The notes: a model not told the origin generated them from the sequence alone. Counted from the first letter of the stretch, positions 6,923 through 15,473 are shown. The stretch is 18,344 nucleotides of DNA from CAYHWW01 sp964360145 (GCA_964360145.1 CAYHWW010000051.1:1-18344), one strand, 5' to 3'. Translations and numbers: made by a program.

Positions 6923-8782
6923 CTAGAACCCACGAACTATAGGATAACGGCGCCCCATGCCAAAAGCCTTGGGGGATACCTTAAGTACCAGAGGGGCCTG
7001 GCGACGCTTGAATTCTGAACGGCGCACAAGGGAGAGAACCTGAGCCACGACTTGGGGGTCAACCCCCTGAGATACTAGGGTTTCCTCCCCCTCTCCCCGC
7101 TCAATATGGGCTTCTAACACCCCATCGAGGAGCTCATAGGGAGGGAGGGTGTCTTGATCCGTCTGATGAGGGCGCAGCTCGGCGCTGGGGGGCTTTGTGA
7201 GACTGGACTGAGGAATCACTGCCCCCTCTAGGTTTAAATAGTGGGCCAGCTCATAGACCCGGGTCTTGTACAGGTCCCCCAGGGGGGCAAGGGCCCCACA
7301 CATATCCCCATAGAGGGTGCAGTATCCAACGGCCAGCTCAGATTTGTTGCCGGTGGCGAGCGCCAGGGCCTTCTTTTTATTGGCGATGGCCATGAGGATC
7401 ACGCCACGCAAACGAGACTGGAGATTTTCCTCGGTTTCGTCCTCGGGGGCGCCTTTGAAGTGATTTTTCAGCTCCATGAGGAGCGCGCTATTCACGAACT
7501 TAATAGAGGCGGCGCCGTAGTGGATGCCCAAGGCTTCGGCCAGGGACTGGGCGTCTTCGATGCTGTGACTTGAGGAGTATTTGGAGGGTAGTGAATAGCC
7601 GAATACGTTTTCAGAGCCCAACGCGCGGGCGGCCAGTGTTGCCACCACCGCGGAATCGATGCCGCCGGAGAGGCCTAAAATAGCGGTTTTGAAACCCGAC
7701 TTTTTGAAATAATCGCGGATACCGGCTTCAAGACCACGGGCCAGGGTCCGCATTTCTTTTTGGGGGTCGCTGTCCAGGGTGCTGCGCCCTAAGGCGCCAC
7801 TGACCATGGTGGGAGCGCCTGCGGCGGGAGCCGCCACGGCGCGCAACTTTCCGGGAGCTGCTTGGGTGCGGGGATCCGAAGAAAACGTCACCTTTGGCGA
7901 GAGGGTCAGCAGCGCGGGCGCGTTCTGCCATGGCACCGGGGCCTCATCGCCCATGCTGAGACCCGCCTCTTTGAGAAAAAACCGAGGGTCCTGAACCTGG
8001 CCATTGCCGCCGTCCACATTCAGAACGAGGAGCCCTTCGAGAAATGCTGGCGCTTGGACTAGGAGCTCGCCGTCGGCGCCGAAGAAGCGGCTGTCGCCGT
8101 CAAAGAGGATTTCGTCGTTGGCGCCCACTTGGTTCACGTAGACCAGCGGCGCTCCCACCCGGCGGGCAAAGCCGGAGAGCACATGATCACGGCTCTTTTG
8201 TTTTCCGAACATGAAGGGCGACGCACTGACGTTGATGGCCAAGGCACAACCTTTCAGCGCCGTGGCGGGATCATGTTCGTAGAGAATGCGGCCCGTGTGG
8301 AGCTCTTCGAACCAGGAGTCTTCACAGACGGCAAGTCCCAGTGTGGCGGGGGCAAAGCCCTTCCAGGGCGAAGCCGCGGCGCCGGGCTCGAAGTAGCGAT
8401 TTTCATCGAATACGTCGTAGGTGGGCAGCAGCTGCTTGGCCTGGGTGTAAACGATCTTGCCCTTTTGCACCACAAGCACGGTGTTGCGCAACAGGCGGCC
8501 CCGGGGCTCGTCGTTGGGAATAAAAGCCCCCATGATCACCGTGGCGCTGCCCTGGGCGCCCGCAAGGGCTGTCACTAGCTCTCTCAGCGCTTTGTCATGG
8601 GCGGCGCAGTAATCCGGCCGATCCAAGAGATCGAGGCAAGGATATGATGAAAGAGCCAGCTCGGGAAAAACCACGAGCTCAGCACCCTCAGAAGCGGCCT
8701 TACCCGAAAACTCCAGTATGCGTGCGCCGTTGCGAGTGAAATCACCCACCACGGAATTCATCTGGGCTAGAGCGATGCGCAC
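6923..8782 (-). CDS. nadE: Glutamine-dependent NAD+ synthetase
   Basis: This two-domain enzyme makes NAD+ from deamido-NAD+, ATP and glutamine. The N-terminal carbon-nitrogen hydrolase (glutaminase) domain shows the catalytic triad Glu41 (VVFPELALSS), Lys116 (AKQLLPTYDVFDE) and Cys153 (AVCEDSW). The C-terminal synthetase domain carries the ATP P-loop SGGIDS (372-377) and GNKSELAVGYCTLYGD. An Ala/Pro/Gly-rich linker (about 305-335) joins the domains, and the protein (619 residues) is longer than the roughly 550-residue forms. I chose GTG at 8782 because family homology begins at VRIALAQMN, and it lies 13 bp after the ndk stop. An ATG at 8884 would add 34 residues overlapping ndk. It is probably co-transcribed with ndk. 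Confidence 0.96.
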   Translation of the reverse strand: MRIALAQMNSVVGDFTRNGARILEFSGKAASEGAELVVFPELALSSYPCLDLLDRPDYCAAHDKALRELVTALAGAQGSATVIMGAFIPNDEPRGRLLRNTVLVVQKGKIVYTQAKQLLPTYDVFDENRYFEPGAAASPWKGFAPATLGLAVCEDSWFEELHTGRILYEHDPATALKGCALAINVSASPFMFGKQKSRDHVLSGFARRVGAPLVYVNQVGANDEILFDGDSRFFGADGELLVQAPAFLEGLLVLNVDGGNGQVQDPRFFLKEAGLSMGDEAPVPWQNAPALLTLSPKVTFSSDPRTQAAPGKLRAVAAPAAGAPTMVSGALGRSTLDSDPQKEMRTLARGLEAGIRDYFKKSGFKTAILGLSGGIDSAVVATLAARALGSENVFGYSLPSKYSSSHSIEDAQSLAEALGIHYGAASIKFVNSALLMELKNHFKGAPEDETEENLQSRLRGVILMAIANKKKALALATGNKSELAVGYCTLYGDMCGALAPLGDLYKTRVYELAHYLNLEGAVIPQSSLTKPPSAELRPHQTDQDTLPPYELLDGVLEAHIERGEGEETLVSQGVDPQVVAQVLSLVRRSEFKRRQAPLVLKVSPKAFGMGRRYPIVRGF

Positions 8783-8795
8783 GATGGGTAGAACC

Positions 8796-9224
8796 CTAGA
8801 AGCGACCGACCACTTCGGAACGGTCGAAGAAGTAGGCGATTTCGCGGTCAGCGCTCTTGATGGAGTCGGAACCGTGAACAGCATTGGCTTCGATGCTCTC
8901 GGCGAAGTCTTTGCGGATGGTACCGGGGGCCGCCTTGGCAGGGTCCGTGGCGCCCATGATTTCGCGATTCAGTGCCACGGCATTTTCACCTTCGATAACC
9001 ATGAGAAGCACCGGGCCGCTGGTCATGAAATTGACGAGGGAGCCGAAGAAGGGACGGTCCTTGTGCTCGATGTAGAAGCCTTCGGACTTCTCTTTGGAAA
9101 GCTTGGCGAATTTTGCGCCGGCAACCCGGAGGCCGCGCTTCTCGAAGCGGGAGATGATCTCACCGATGACGTTGCTCTTCACGGCGTTGGGCTTAATGAT
9201 TGAGAAAGTACGTTCGAGGGCCAT
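8796..9224 (-). CDS. ndk: Nucleoside diphosphate kinase
   Basis: The 142-residue enzyme balances nucleoside triphosphate pools by ping-pong phosphotransfer through a phosphohistidine. It starts MALERTFSIIKPNAV (catalytic-site Lys11) and has the signature ANAVHGSDS with catalytic His117. Length matches the family (about 140). A strong ribosome site, AAGGAG (9236-9231), lies 6 nt before the ATG. From memory, ndk follows sucCD in several deltaproteobacteria, which would fit using SucCD-derived NTPs. Here a plus-strand gene separates them, so ndk needs its own promoter in the 121-bp gap. Confidence 0.98.
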   Translation of the reverse strand: MALERTFSIIKPNAVKSNVIGEIISRFEKRGLRVAGAKFAKLSKEKSEGFYIEHKDRPFFGSLVNFMTSGPVLLMVIEGENAVALNREIMGATDPAKAAPGTIRKDFAESIEANAVHGSDSIKSADREIAYFFDRSEVVGRF

Positions 9225-9345
9225 GATAGACTCCTTAATGTTCGAGATCGGAAAATGCCCGGGTTAGGACGGGTCCTTCCCGATTCTTATAGCAGCTTTC
9301 CTCTCCCTGAAAGCGGGAAATTACTGATATAGGCCGTCGAACTTC

Positions 9346-9960
9346 ATGGCCATCCACACTCTCTTCCCTACTCACCTCTACGAAGGGCGCTTCACATCCC
9401 AATATACAGCGCTGAACCGCCGGATCCTCTCGGATCTGGAGGGGCTCGAGCTGCTGGATGACGCAGGCAGGCGCTGGTCCACGAAGAATTATCGCGGGGG
9501 CTACACTTCCTACGGTTCTGTCACTGATTTGCACCGGCGATTCCCTGCCTTTGAGGAGTTGGAACGGCTGCTGCAACCCCACGCGAAGCGCTATGCCGCG
9601 GCCCTTGGCTGGAAGCTGCGGGGACGGAAGCTCACCATGACCACGTGTTGGGTGAGTCGCATGGCTCGCAACACACGCCATGCCATGCACAACCACCCCT
9701 TTTGCGTCATGAGCGGCACCTATTACGTGGCAGCGCCCCGGGGGACGAGCAGTTTGAAGGTGGAAGACCCCCGGCTGGCATTGAAGCGCGCCTGCCCCAT
9801 CCGAAAGGGCAGCAGCCCCACAGTGCTTCACCCTTTCGTGTCGTTACCCCCGGCGCCGGGGCGCTTCTATTTATTTGAAAGTTGGCTGCGCCATGAAGTG
9901 CCCGCCAACCCCGTGGGGAGGGAACGGGTCAGCGTGAGCTTTAATTACGAATGGTCGTGA
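9346..9960 (+). CDS. Putative 2-oxoglutarate/Fe(II)-dependent oxygenase (2OG-FeII_Oxy_5 / TIGR02466-like)
   Basis: The 204-residue protein has the double-stranded beta-helix pattern of the 2OG-FeII_Oxy_5 family. An iron-binding HNHP motif (His115, His117) is followed by MSGTYYV (122-128). FYLFESWLRHEV supplies the distal His183, and RERVSVSFN contains Arg194, expected to bind the 2-oxoglutarate carboxylate. In this family an H-x-H pair replaces the more usual H-x-D, so this pattern is not a defect. The substrate is unknown; family members have been linked to phage and other hydroxylation reactions without firm assignment. The ATG at 9346 is the only good start; its ribosome site is weak. The gene is on the plus strand between ndk and sucD, divergent from ndk and convergent with sucD. 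A link to the TCA operon via 2-oxoglutarate is only a guess. Confidence 0.75.
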   Translation: MAIHTLFPTHLYEGRFTSQYTALNRRILSDLEGLELLDDAGRRWSTKNYRGGYTSYGSVTDLHRRFPAFEELERLLQPHAKRYAAALGWKLRGRKLTMTTCWVSRMARNTRHAMHNHPFCVMSGTYYVAAPRGTSSLKVEDPRLALKRACPIRKGSSPTVLHPFVSLPPAPGRFYLFESWLRHEVPANPVGRERVSVSFNYEWS

Positions 9961-10040
9961 GCCTACCCAAAACGGGAGCAGAGGCTGCTATTCGTCGTCA
10001 TCGTCAGAATGGCTGTGGTGATCTTGCCGATCCGCGGTCA

Positions 10041-10083
10041 AGGATTCCTCAGACAATCCTGGACTATACTCCAAGATTGTCTG
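10041..10083. terminator. Inverted repeats between convergent oxygenase and sucD genes
   Basis: CAGACAATC (10050-10058) and GATTGTCTG (10075-10083) form a perfect 9-bp stem with a 16-nt loop, followed on the plus strand by CCTTTTC. A second, overlapping stem (AGGATT 10041-10046 with AATCCT 10055-10060) would compete for the same bases. It lies in the 134-bp gap between the two 3' ends, so a bidirectional terminator is the simplest reading. The U-run is poor, so termination is not certain. Confidence 0.45.
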
Positions 10084-10094
10084 CCTTTTCTGGA

Positions 10095-10985
10095 TCAAGG
10101 CTTCCAAAACGAAAGGAGAGTTTTCGCCATATCCGCGGGACTGCGACAGATCCTCACGCCCGCGGACTGCAACGCCTCGAACTTGGCTTCCGCCGTGCCC
10201 TTGCCGCCGCTGATGATGGCGCCCGCATGGCCCATGCGCTTGCCCTTGGGGGCCGCGGCACCAGCGATGAAACCCACGATGGGTTTCTTGAACTCGCGCT
10301 TGATGTACTCGGCCGCTTCTTCTTCGGCGCTGCCGCCGATTTCGCCGATCATGATGACGGCCTTGGTCTCGGGGTCGCGGTTATAGGCTTCCAGCACATC
10401 GATGAAGTTAGTGCCGTTGATGGGGTCGCCACCGATGCCCACGCAGGTGCTCTGGCCCACGCCAGCGGTGCTGAGCTGATACACGGCTTCATAGGTCAGC
10501 GTACCGGAGCGCGAGAGCACGCCCACGGGGCCCTTTTTATGGATATGGCCCGGCATGATGCCGATTTTGCATTCCAGTGGCGTGATGATGCCCGGGCAGT
10601 TGGGGCCGATGAGCCGGGTCTTCACCTTGCGGCCCGCGCCTTGGGATGTGAGATACTTTTTCACCCGCAGCATATCGAGGACGGGGATGCCCTCGGTGAT
10701 GCACACAGCGAGCTCCATCTCCGCATCGATGGCTTCACAGATGGCGTCAGCGGCAAACGGAGGGGGCACGAAAATCATGCTCACCGTGGCGCCGGTTTTC
10801 TCTTTGGCCTCGATGACCGAATCGAAAACCTTGAAGCCTTCGTGGGTGGTGCCGCCCTTGCCGGGGGTCACGCCGCCCACGAGTTGGGAGCCGTATTCTT
10901 TACAACCCTTGGAGTGGAAGGTGCCCTGGGCACCGGTAATACCTTGGGTGATGATCTTGGTGTTCTTATTGACCCAGATAGACAT
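10095..10985 (-). CDS. sucD: Succinyl-CoA synthetase alpha subunit
   Basis: With SucC this 296-residue subunit converts succinyl-CoA and ADP or GDP plus phosphate to succinate and ATP or GTP. The N-terminal CoA-binding Rossmann domain is seen as TKIITQGITGAQGTFHSKG and VGGVTPGKGG. The C-terminal ligase half contains GPNCPGIITP and the active-site GHAGAI (252-257), where His253 is phosphorylated during catalysis. Length is normal (about 290). It begins 7 bp after the sucC stop with AAGG upstream and is the last gene of the icd-mdh-sucC-sucD operon. Confidence 0.98.
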   Translation of the reverse strand: MSIWVNKNTKIITQGITGAQGTFHSKGCKEYGSQLVGGVTPGKGGTTHEGFKVFDSVIEAKEKTGATVSMIFVPPPFAADAICEAIDAEMELAVCITEGIPVLDMLRVKKYLTSQGAGRKVKTRLIGPNCPGIITPLECKIGIMPGHIHKKGPVGVLSRSGTLTYEAVYQLSTAGVGQSTCVGIGGDPINGTNFIDVLEAYNRDPETKAVIMIGEIGGSAEEEAAEYIKREFKKPIVGFIAGAAAPKGKRMGHAGAIISGGKGTAEAKFEALQSAGVRICRSPADMAKTLLSFWKP

Positions 10986-10992
10986 GAGGGCC

Positions 10993-12168
10993 TTAGCCTT
11001 TCGCGGCGGCGACGACTTTGATCGCGGCGTCCGTCAGATCGTTGGCAGGCGTGATTTTCAAACCTGACTCGGCGAGGATTTTTTTCCCGAGCTCCACGTT
11101 GGTGCCTTCCAGGCGCACCACCAGGGGCATGGAAAGCTTCACCTCTTTGGCCGCGGCGATGATGCCCTCGGCGATGACATCGCACTTCATGATGCCGCCG
11201 AAGATGTTCACCAGCACCGCCTTCACTTTGGGGTCCTGGAGAATGATCTTGAAGGCCGCGGTGACCTTCTCTTTGTCGGCGCCGCCGCCCACATCAAGGA
11301 AGTTCGCGGGGTCAGCCCCGTGGAGTTTGATGATGTCGAGAGTGGCCATGGCGAGGCCCGCGCCGTTGACCATGCAACCGATGGTGCCGTCGAGGGCGAT
11401 GTACGCGAGCTCATACTCCGCAGCGGCGGTCTCTTGGGCGTTCTCTTCGGTGGGGTCTCGCATTTCCGCGATATCCTTGTGGCGGAAGAGCGCGTTGTCA
11501 TCAAAGCCCATCTTGGCGTCGAGGGCCACGAAATCACCGGCGCCCGTGAGCACCAGCGGGTTGATCTCGCACATGGCGCAGTCGGTCTCGACGTAGGCGC
11601 GGTACAACGCCCCCATGAAGCTCGCGAATTTGCCCAGCTTGTCCGGGTCAATGCCCATGCCCAACCCCAGCTTGCGACCGTGAAAAGGCTGGTAACCAAT
11701 GGCCGGATCGATGCCCACCTTGATGATTCTCTCAGGGTGCTTGTCCGCCACTTCCTCGATGTCCATGCCGCCGTCGGCGGAGCCCATGAGCATGATTTGC
11801 GACGTGGCGCGATCGAGCAACACCGCGGCGTAAAGCTCTTTCTTGATGTCACAGCCCTGTTCGACGAAGAGCTTGTGGACCTTCTTGCCCTCGGGGCCGG
11901 TTTGATGGGTGACGAGTTGCATGCCGAGGATTTTCGATGCGTATTGACGCACTTCATCTTTCGACTTCGCGACTTTCACGCCGCCGCCTTTACCACGACC
12001 ACCGGCGTGGATCTGGGCTTTCACCACCCAGACTTTGGCGCCGGTTTGACGGGCGATCTCTTCAGCGTTGTTGACCGCTTCGTCGACCGTGAGCGCTACC
12101 TTGCCCGCGAGCAGGGGCACTTTGTAGCGGCGGAGCAGCTCTTTCGCCTGATATTCATGAACGTTCAT
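10993..12168 (-). CDS. sucC: Succinyl-CoA synthetase beta subunit (ADP/GDP-forming)
   Basis: The 391-residue beta chain has an N-terminal ATP-grasp nucleotide-binding domain (MNVHEYQAKELLRRYKVP; VVKAQIHAGGRGKGGGVK; CEINPLVL), which binds ADP or GDP and Mg. The C-terminal CoA-ligase domain (about 245-391) contains GCMVNGAGLAMATLD, FLDVGGGA and NIFGGIMKCD. Length fits the family (about 388). Its ATG shares one base with the mdh stop (TGATG at 12170-12166), a sign of translational coupling. Nucleotide specificity cannot be settled from these motifs. Confidence 0.98.
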   Translation of the reverse strand: MNVHEYQAKELLRRYKVPLLAGKVALTVDEAVNNAEEIARQTGAKVWVVKAQIHAGGRGKGGGVKVAKSKDEVRQYASKILGMQLVTHQTGPEGKKVHKLFVEQGCDIKKELYAAVLLDRATSQIMLMGSADGGMDIEEVADKHPERIIKVGIDPAIGYQPFHGRKLGLGMGIDPDKLGKFASFMGALYRAYVETDCAMCEINPLVLTGAGDFVALDAKMGFDDNALFRHKDIAEMRDPTEENAQETAAAEYELAYIALDGTIGCMVNGAGLAMATLDIIKLHGADPANFLDVGGGADKEKVTAAFKIILQDPKVKAVLVNIFGGIMKCDVIAEGIIAAAKEVKLSMPLVVRLEGTNVELGKKILAESGLKITPANDLTDAAIKVVAAAKG

Positions 12169-13106
12169 CAGGCGAGCTTCTTCATGGCATCGACTAATTC
12201 TTGCACGGCCGCCGCGGATTTACTGAACATGGCTTTTTCTTCGTCGTTCAGCTCAAGCTTCATCACTTGCTCAACGCCCTTGGCGCCCAGCTTCACGAGA
12301 ACACCGCAGAAAAGACCGTCTTGGCCGTACTCACCCTTGAGCAACACAGCGCAGGGCATGACGCGCTTTTTATCGCGGATGATGGCTTCCGCCATGGCCA
12401 CCGCGCTGGCGGCGGGGGCGTAGTAAGCAGAACCGGTCTTGAGGAGATTCACGATCTCCGCCCCACCCTTGCGGGCGCGGTCCACGATGGCGTCGATCTT
12501 GTCCTTGGCCATGAGCTGCTGGAGAGGGATACCGCCCACGGTGGTGTACCGCGGCATGGGAACCATGGTGTCGCCGTGGCCGCCGTAGACGAAGCCTTGA
12601 ACGTCTTCCACGCTGACATCGAGGGCTTCCGCGATGAAGCTGCGGTAACGGGCGCCATCAAGCACGCCGGCCATGCCGATGACCCGCTCCCGGGGGAAGC
12701 CGGAGGCATCGAAGGCCACGTGGCACATGGCATCCAGCGGATTGGACACGATGATGAGGTGACAGTGAGGGGAGTGCTTCACCACGTTCTGAGTGCACTC
12801 CTTGACGATTTTCATGTTGGTGGAGAGCAGATCGTCGCGGCTCATGCCCGGCTTGCGGGGGATGCCGGCCGTGATGATGACCACGTCAGAGTCTTTGGAG
12901 AGGGCGTAATCCGCGCCACCCTTGATGCGGGAGTCAAAGCCCTCCACGGGGGATGCTTCGAAGAGGTCCAACGCCTTGCCCGCCGCGGCGCCGTCGTTGA
13001 TGTCAATCAACACCACGTCGCCCAGCTCTTTGCTTGCTGCCCAATGGGCGCAGGTGGACCCCACGAACCCAGCACCGATTACCGAGATCTTCGCTCTTCT
13101 CATCAT
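12168..13106 (-). CDS. mdh: Malate dehydrogenase (LDH-like type)
   Basis: The 312-residue NAD-dependent enzyme interconverts malate and oxaloacetate. It shows the Rossmann glycine motif GAGFVG (11-16) and Asp35 in VLIDIN, expected for NAD rather than NADP. The substrate loop is GIPRKPGMSRDDLL with Arg84 and Arg90 for the dicarboxylate; an Arg at the 'PGM(S/T)R' position marks malate rather than lactate. The catalytic pair is Asp150 with His177 in GGHGDT. AGAGAGG lies 8 nt before the first of two adjacent ATGs, so I chose 13106. It is 18 bp after icd and overlaps sucC by one base. Confidence 0.97.
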   Translation of the reverse strand: MMRRAKISVIGAGFVGSTCAHWAASKELGDVVLIDINDGAAAGKALDLFEASPVEGFDSRIKGGADYALSKDSDVVIITAGIPRKPGMSRDDLLSTNMKIVKECTQNVVKHSPHCHLIIVSNPLDAMCHVAFDASGFPRERVIGMAGVLDGARYRSFIAEALDVSVEDVQGFVYGGHGDTMVPMPRYTTVGGIPLQQLMAKDKIDAIVDRARKGGAEIVNLLKTGSAYYAPAASAVAMAEAIIRDKKRVMPCAVLLKGEYGQDGLFCGVLVKLGAKGVEQVMKLELNDEEKAMFSKSAAAVQELVDAMKKLA

Positions 13107-13124
13107 AAGGATGGCCTCTCTGAA

Positions 13125-14393
13125 TTAATCCATGTAGCGGATGATGGCGTCACCAAACTCGGAGCACTTGAGCTCCTTCACGTCCTTGCCGCCCTCAGCA
13201 ATCATAAGGCGCGCAAAGTCGTAGGTCACGGTTTTTGCATTGATGGCCCGATCAATGCCCTTAATGATGAGCGCGGCAGCTTTGTCCCAGCCCATGTGGC
13301 GGAGCATCATTTCACCGGACAGGATGACGGAACCAGGATTCACTTTGTCCTGATTGGCATATTTGGGCGCCGTGCCATGGGTGGCTTCAAAAATGGCGTG
13401 GCCCGTCATGTAGTTGATATTGCCGCCGGGAGCGATGCCGATGCCGCCCACCTGGGCCGCGAGGGCATCAGAGAGGTAATCACCGTTCAAGTTACAGGTG
13501 GCGATGACGTGAAACTCTTCGGGCCGCGTCAAAACTTGCTGGAGGGTGATGTCAGCGATGGAGTCTTTCACGAGCACTTGGCCCGGGCCGGGCTTGCCGC
13601 CGCAGTCGTCCCAACCCACGGCCTTGCCCGCGAACTCGGTTTTCGTGAGCTCGTATCCCCAGTCACGGAAAGCCCCTTCGGTGAACTTCATGATGTTGCC
13701 CTTGTGCACGATCGTCACCGTGGGCAACTTGTTGTCGATGGCAAATTGGATGGCGGCGCGGATGAGGCGCTGGGAACCCTCTTTGGACACGGGCTTGATG
13801 CCGATGCCGCAGTTCTCAGGGAAACGAATTTTTTTAGTGGCGCCCATCTCTTTCAAGAAGGCCATGACTTTAGCGGCCTCAGGGGTGCCTGCCTGCCACT
13901 CGATGCCGGCGTAGATGTCTTCGCAGTTCTCGCGGAAGATCACCATGTCCACCTTTTCGGGGCGTTTCACGGGGCTGGGCACGCCCTTGAAGTAACGCAC
14001 GGGGCGCAGGCAAACATAGAGGTCCAAGGTTTGGCGAAGAGCCACGTTCAATGAGCGGATACCGCCCCCCACGGGGGTGGTCAGGGGGCCTTTGATGCCC
14101 ACAAGGTACTCACGGAAAGCCGTGATGGTGTCTTCGGGCAACCAGTCGTCGAACTTGTTCTTGGCTTTCTCGCCAGCAAACACTTCGAACCATTCAATCT
14201 TCTTTTCACCACCGTAAGCCTTTTGCACCGCGGCATCCAGAACCTTCACGGAAGCGCGCCAGATGTCAGGGCCGGTGCCATCCCCTTCGATGAAGGGAAT
14301 CACGGGATTGTTGGGGACTTGGACCTTCATTCCAGGTCCCATGGTGATTTTTTGGCCGCGAGTGGGAGGAGTCAAATGCTTGTAATTTGCCAT
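13125..14393 (-). CDS. icd: Isocitrate dehydrogenase (NADP-type)
   Basis: The roughly 422-residue homodimeric enzyme oxidises isocitrate to 2-oxoglutarate and CO2. The N-terminal half has IPFIEGDGTGPDIW and GPLTTPVGGGIRSLNVALRQ. In the latter, the Ser after GGGIR is the residue phosphorylated in E. coli Icd. The middle shows VIFRENCEDIYAGIEW and KPVSKEGSQRLIRAA, and the nucleotide region IFEATHGTAPKYANQDKVNP. The pattern is that of E. coli-type NADP enzymes (416 residues). I placed the start at the ATG MANYKHL (14393); an upstream start at 14438 would add 15 unlikely residues. AAAGGA lies about 13 nt upstream. It is the first gene of a TCA operon and divergent from the hydrolase gene. Confidence 0.97.
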   Translation of the reverse strand: MANYKHLTPPTRGQKITMGPGMKVQVPNNPVIPFIEGDGTGPDIWRASVKVLDAAVQKAYGGEKKIEWFEVFAGEKAKNKFDDWLPEDTITAFREYLVGIKGPLTTPVGGGIRSLNVALRQTLDLYVCLRPVRYFKGVPSPVKRPEKVDMVIFRENCEDIYAGIEWQAGTPEAAKVMAFLKEMGATKKIRFPENCGIGIKPVSKEGSQRLIRAAIQFAIDNKLPTVTIVHKGNIMKFTEGAFRDWGYELTKTEFAGKAVGWDDCGGKPGPGQVLVKDSIADITLQQVLTRPEEFHVIATCNLNGDYLSDALAAQVGGIGIAPGGNINYMTGHAIFEATHGTAPKYANQDKVNPGSVILSGEMMLRHMGWDKAAALIIKGIDRAINAKTVTYDFARLMIAEGGKDVKELKCSEFGDAIIRYMD

Positions 14394-14428
14394 ATGCGTC
14401 AGGATTTCCTTTGATGTGCGATCACTGA

Positions 14429-14457
14429 GAGGTAACAAGCGCGTCTTAGTCAGTCAA
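14429..14457 (-). promoter_or_regulatory. Putative promoter of the icd-mdh-sucCD operon
   Basis: On the minus strand TTGACT (14457-14452) is followed after 17 nt by TACCTC (14434-14429). The -35 is 5/6 to consensus but the -10 is poor. It lies in the only gap upstream of icd, shared with the divergent hydrolase gene. Confidence 0.3.
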
Positions 14458-14470
14458 CGGACTCTTCCCC

Positions 14471-15412
14471 ATGACCGGAAGCAAACCCCACGTGAAAACG
14501 CAGAAATCCCTTCCCAGAATCAAAGTATTGCGGGCTTTACGCAGCGCCGTGGCGGGCATTCACCGCATGCAAGGCTACCGCTGGGAGGAACACCGCGTCG
14601 GTGGCTACAAGATCGGCGTGTGGCGCAAGCGCACTCTGCGGGGCCTTCTGACTCGTCGAACCGAGCGTAAAACCTTCGTGCTTGTTCCGGGGTTCGGTGA
14701 CTCCAGCCTCTCTTGGTTCCCGTTTTTGAAAATATTAGAGCCCATCATCTCAACCCTCTTTGATGAAGTCGCCCTCATGGATTTCCCGGGCTTCAGCGGC
14801 CATTTGCATGAAGAGAAAGGTTTCCACTCCATGGACCTCTTTCTGCGCGGCGGCAGCGAAATCCTGTCTCGGCTCAATGCCCACACGGTCTTGGGTCACT
14901 CGCTGGGGGGCTGGCTTACCACCTACCATGCTGGCATGGCGGGCAAAAAGCCCGTGCGCATCATCCTCGTCTCGCCATCCGGGGCCTTCGATGACAACGA
15001 GTCTAAGGTGGAGTGGGGCAAGAAGTTCAGGAAGGTGCTCAAGAGCCGCGACTTCGCCCACTTTCGCCCGTTCATCTTCGAAAAGGAGCCCCTGTGGTTC
15101 CCCCTCGTCGCGAAGGAGTTCGCGAAGTTCATCGGCCAAGAAGACATTCGGGCATTCATGCGGTCCGTCGGGGAAAAGCACTTCGTCGAAGACTTGCTCC
15201 CGACGCTGAAAAGCGACATTTGGTTTATTTGGGGGGAGAAGGACCGCCTCGTGCCCATCAAAACGTTGGTGGGGTGGACCAACCGGCTACCGGCCCATAT
15301 TGGGGCCAATCAATGCATTCTGTTGAAAGACACAGGCCATACGCCCCAGCTGGAAAGCGTGGGTCGCCTTGCCGCCGCCGCAGGTAAGATCCTGCTTACA
15401 CGAACGCCTTAG
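14471..15412 (+). CDS. Alpha/beta-hydrolase fold protein
   Basis: The 313-residue protein has a complete alpha/beta-hydrolase catalytic set: oxyanion-region VPGFGDSS (72-79), nucleophile Ser144 in GHSLGG (142-147), acid Asp258 in WGEKDRLVP and His290 in DTGHTPQLE. It begins with a basic, signal-less stretch of about 65 residues (many Lys/Arg), so it is probably cytoplasmic. The substrate is unknown; lipase, esterase and haloalkane dehalogenase-like enzymes share this plan. The ATG at 14471 is the first in frame, with no visible ribosome site (CTTCCCC precedes it), so a later start such as Met33 is possible. It is divergent from icd, and its 3' end overlaps a possible small antisense ORF. Confidence 0.85.
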   Translation: MTGSKPHVKTQKSLPRIKVLRALRSAVAGIHRMQGYRWEEHRVGGYKIGVWRKRTLRGLLTRRTERKTFVLVPGFGDSSLSWFPFLKILEPIISTLFDEVALMDFPGFSGHLHEEKGFHSMDLFLRGGSEILSRLNAHTVLGHSLGGWLTTYHAGMAGKKPVRIILVSPSGAFDDNESKVEWGKKFRKVLKSRDFAHFRPFIFEKEPLWFPLVAKEFAKFIGQEDIRAFMRSVGEKHFVEDLLPTLKSDIWFIWGEKDRLVPIKTLVGWTNRLPAHIGANQCILLKDTGHTPQLESVGRLAAAAGKILLTRTP

Positions 15413-15473
15413 CGAACCCTGCCACGATGAGCAGCAGCCCGAAAATAACGAATAAATTCATTGCGAAGCGCAT
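15396..15473 (-). CDS. Possible 25-residue single-pass membrane peptide
   Basis: An ATG at 15473 opens a 25-codon frame reading MRFAMNLFVIFGLLLIVAGF, then AKAFV and TAA. After an Arg-containing N-terminus, residues 5-20 form one hydrophobic helix. GGGGGA sits about 4 nt upstream as a candidate ribosome site. It overlaps the convergent hydrolase gene by 17 bp. It could be a real small membrane protein or a chance frame; I found no other support. Confidence 0.35.
   Translation of the reverse strand: MRFAMNLFVIFGLLLIVAGFAKAFV

Noticed and set aside
8783..8884. Longer N-terminus for NadE
   Set aside because: The extra 34 residues overlap ndk in another frame and show no NadE homology; the GTG at 8782 fits better.
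9235..9831. Minus-strand open frame opposite the oxygenase gene
   Set aside because: No recognisable motif and it overlaps the plus-strand gene that has iron-ligand motifs; it is a shadow.
12201..14054. Long plus-strand open frame over mdh and icd
   Set aside because: It lies entirely opposite genes with clear family motifs, and its translation is rich in His, Gly and Val, as expected for an antisense shadow of high-GC coding DNA.
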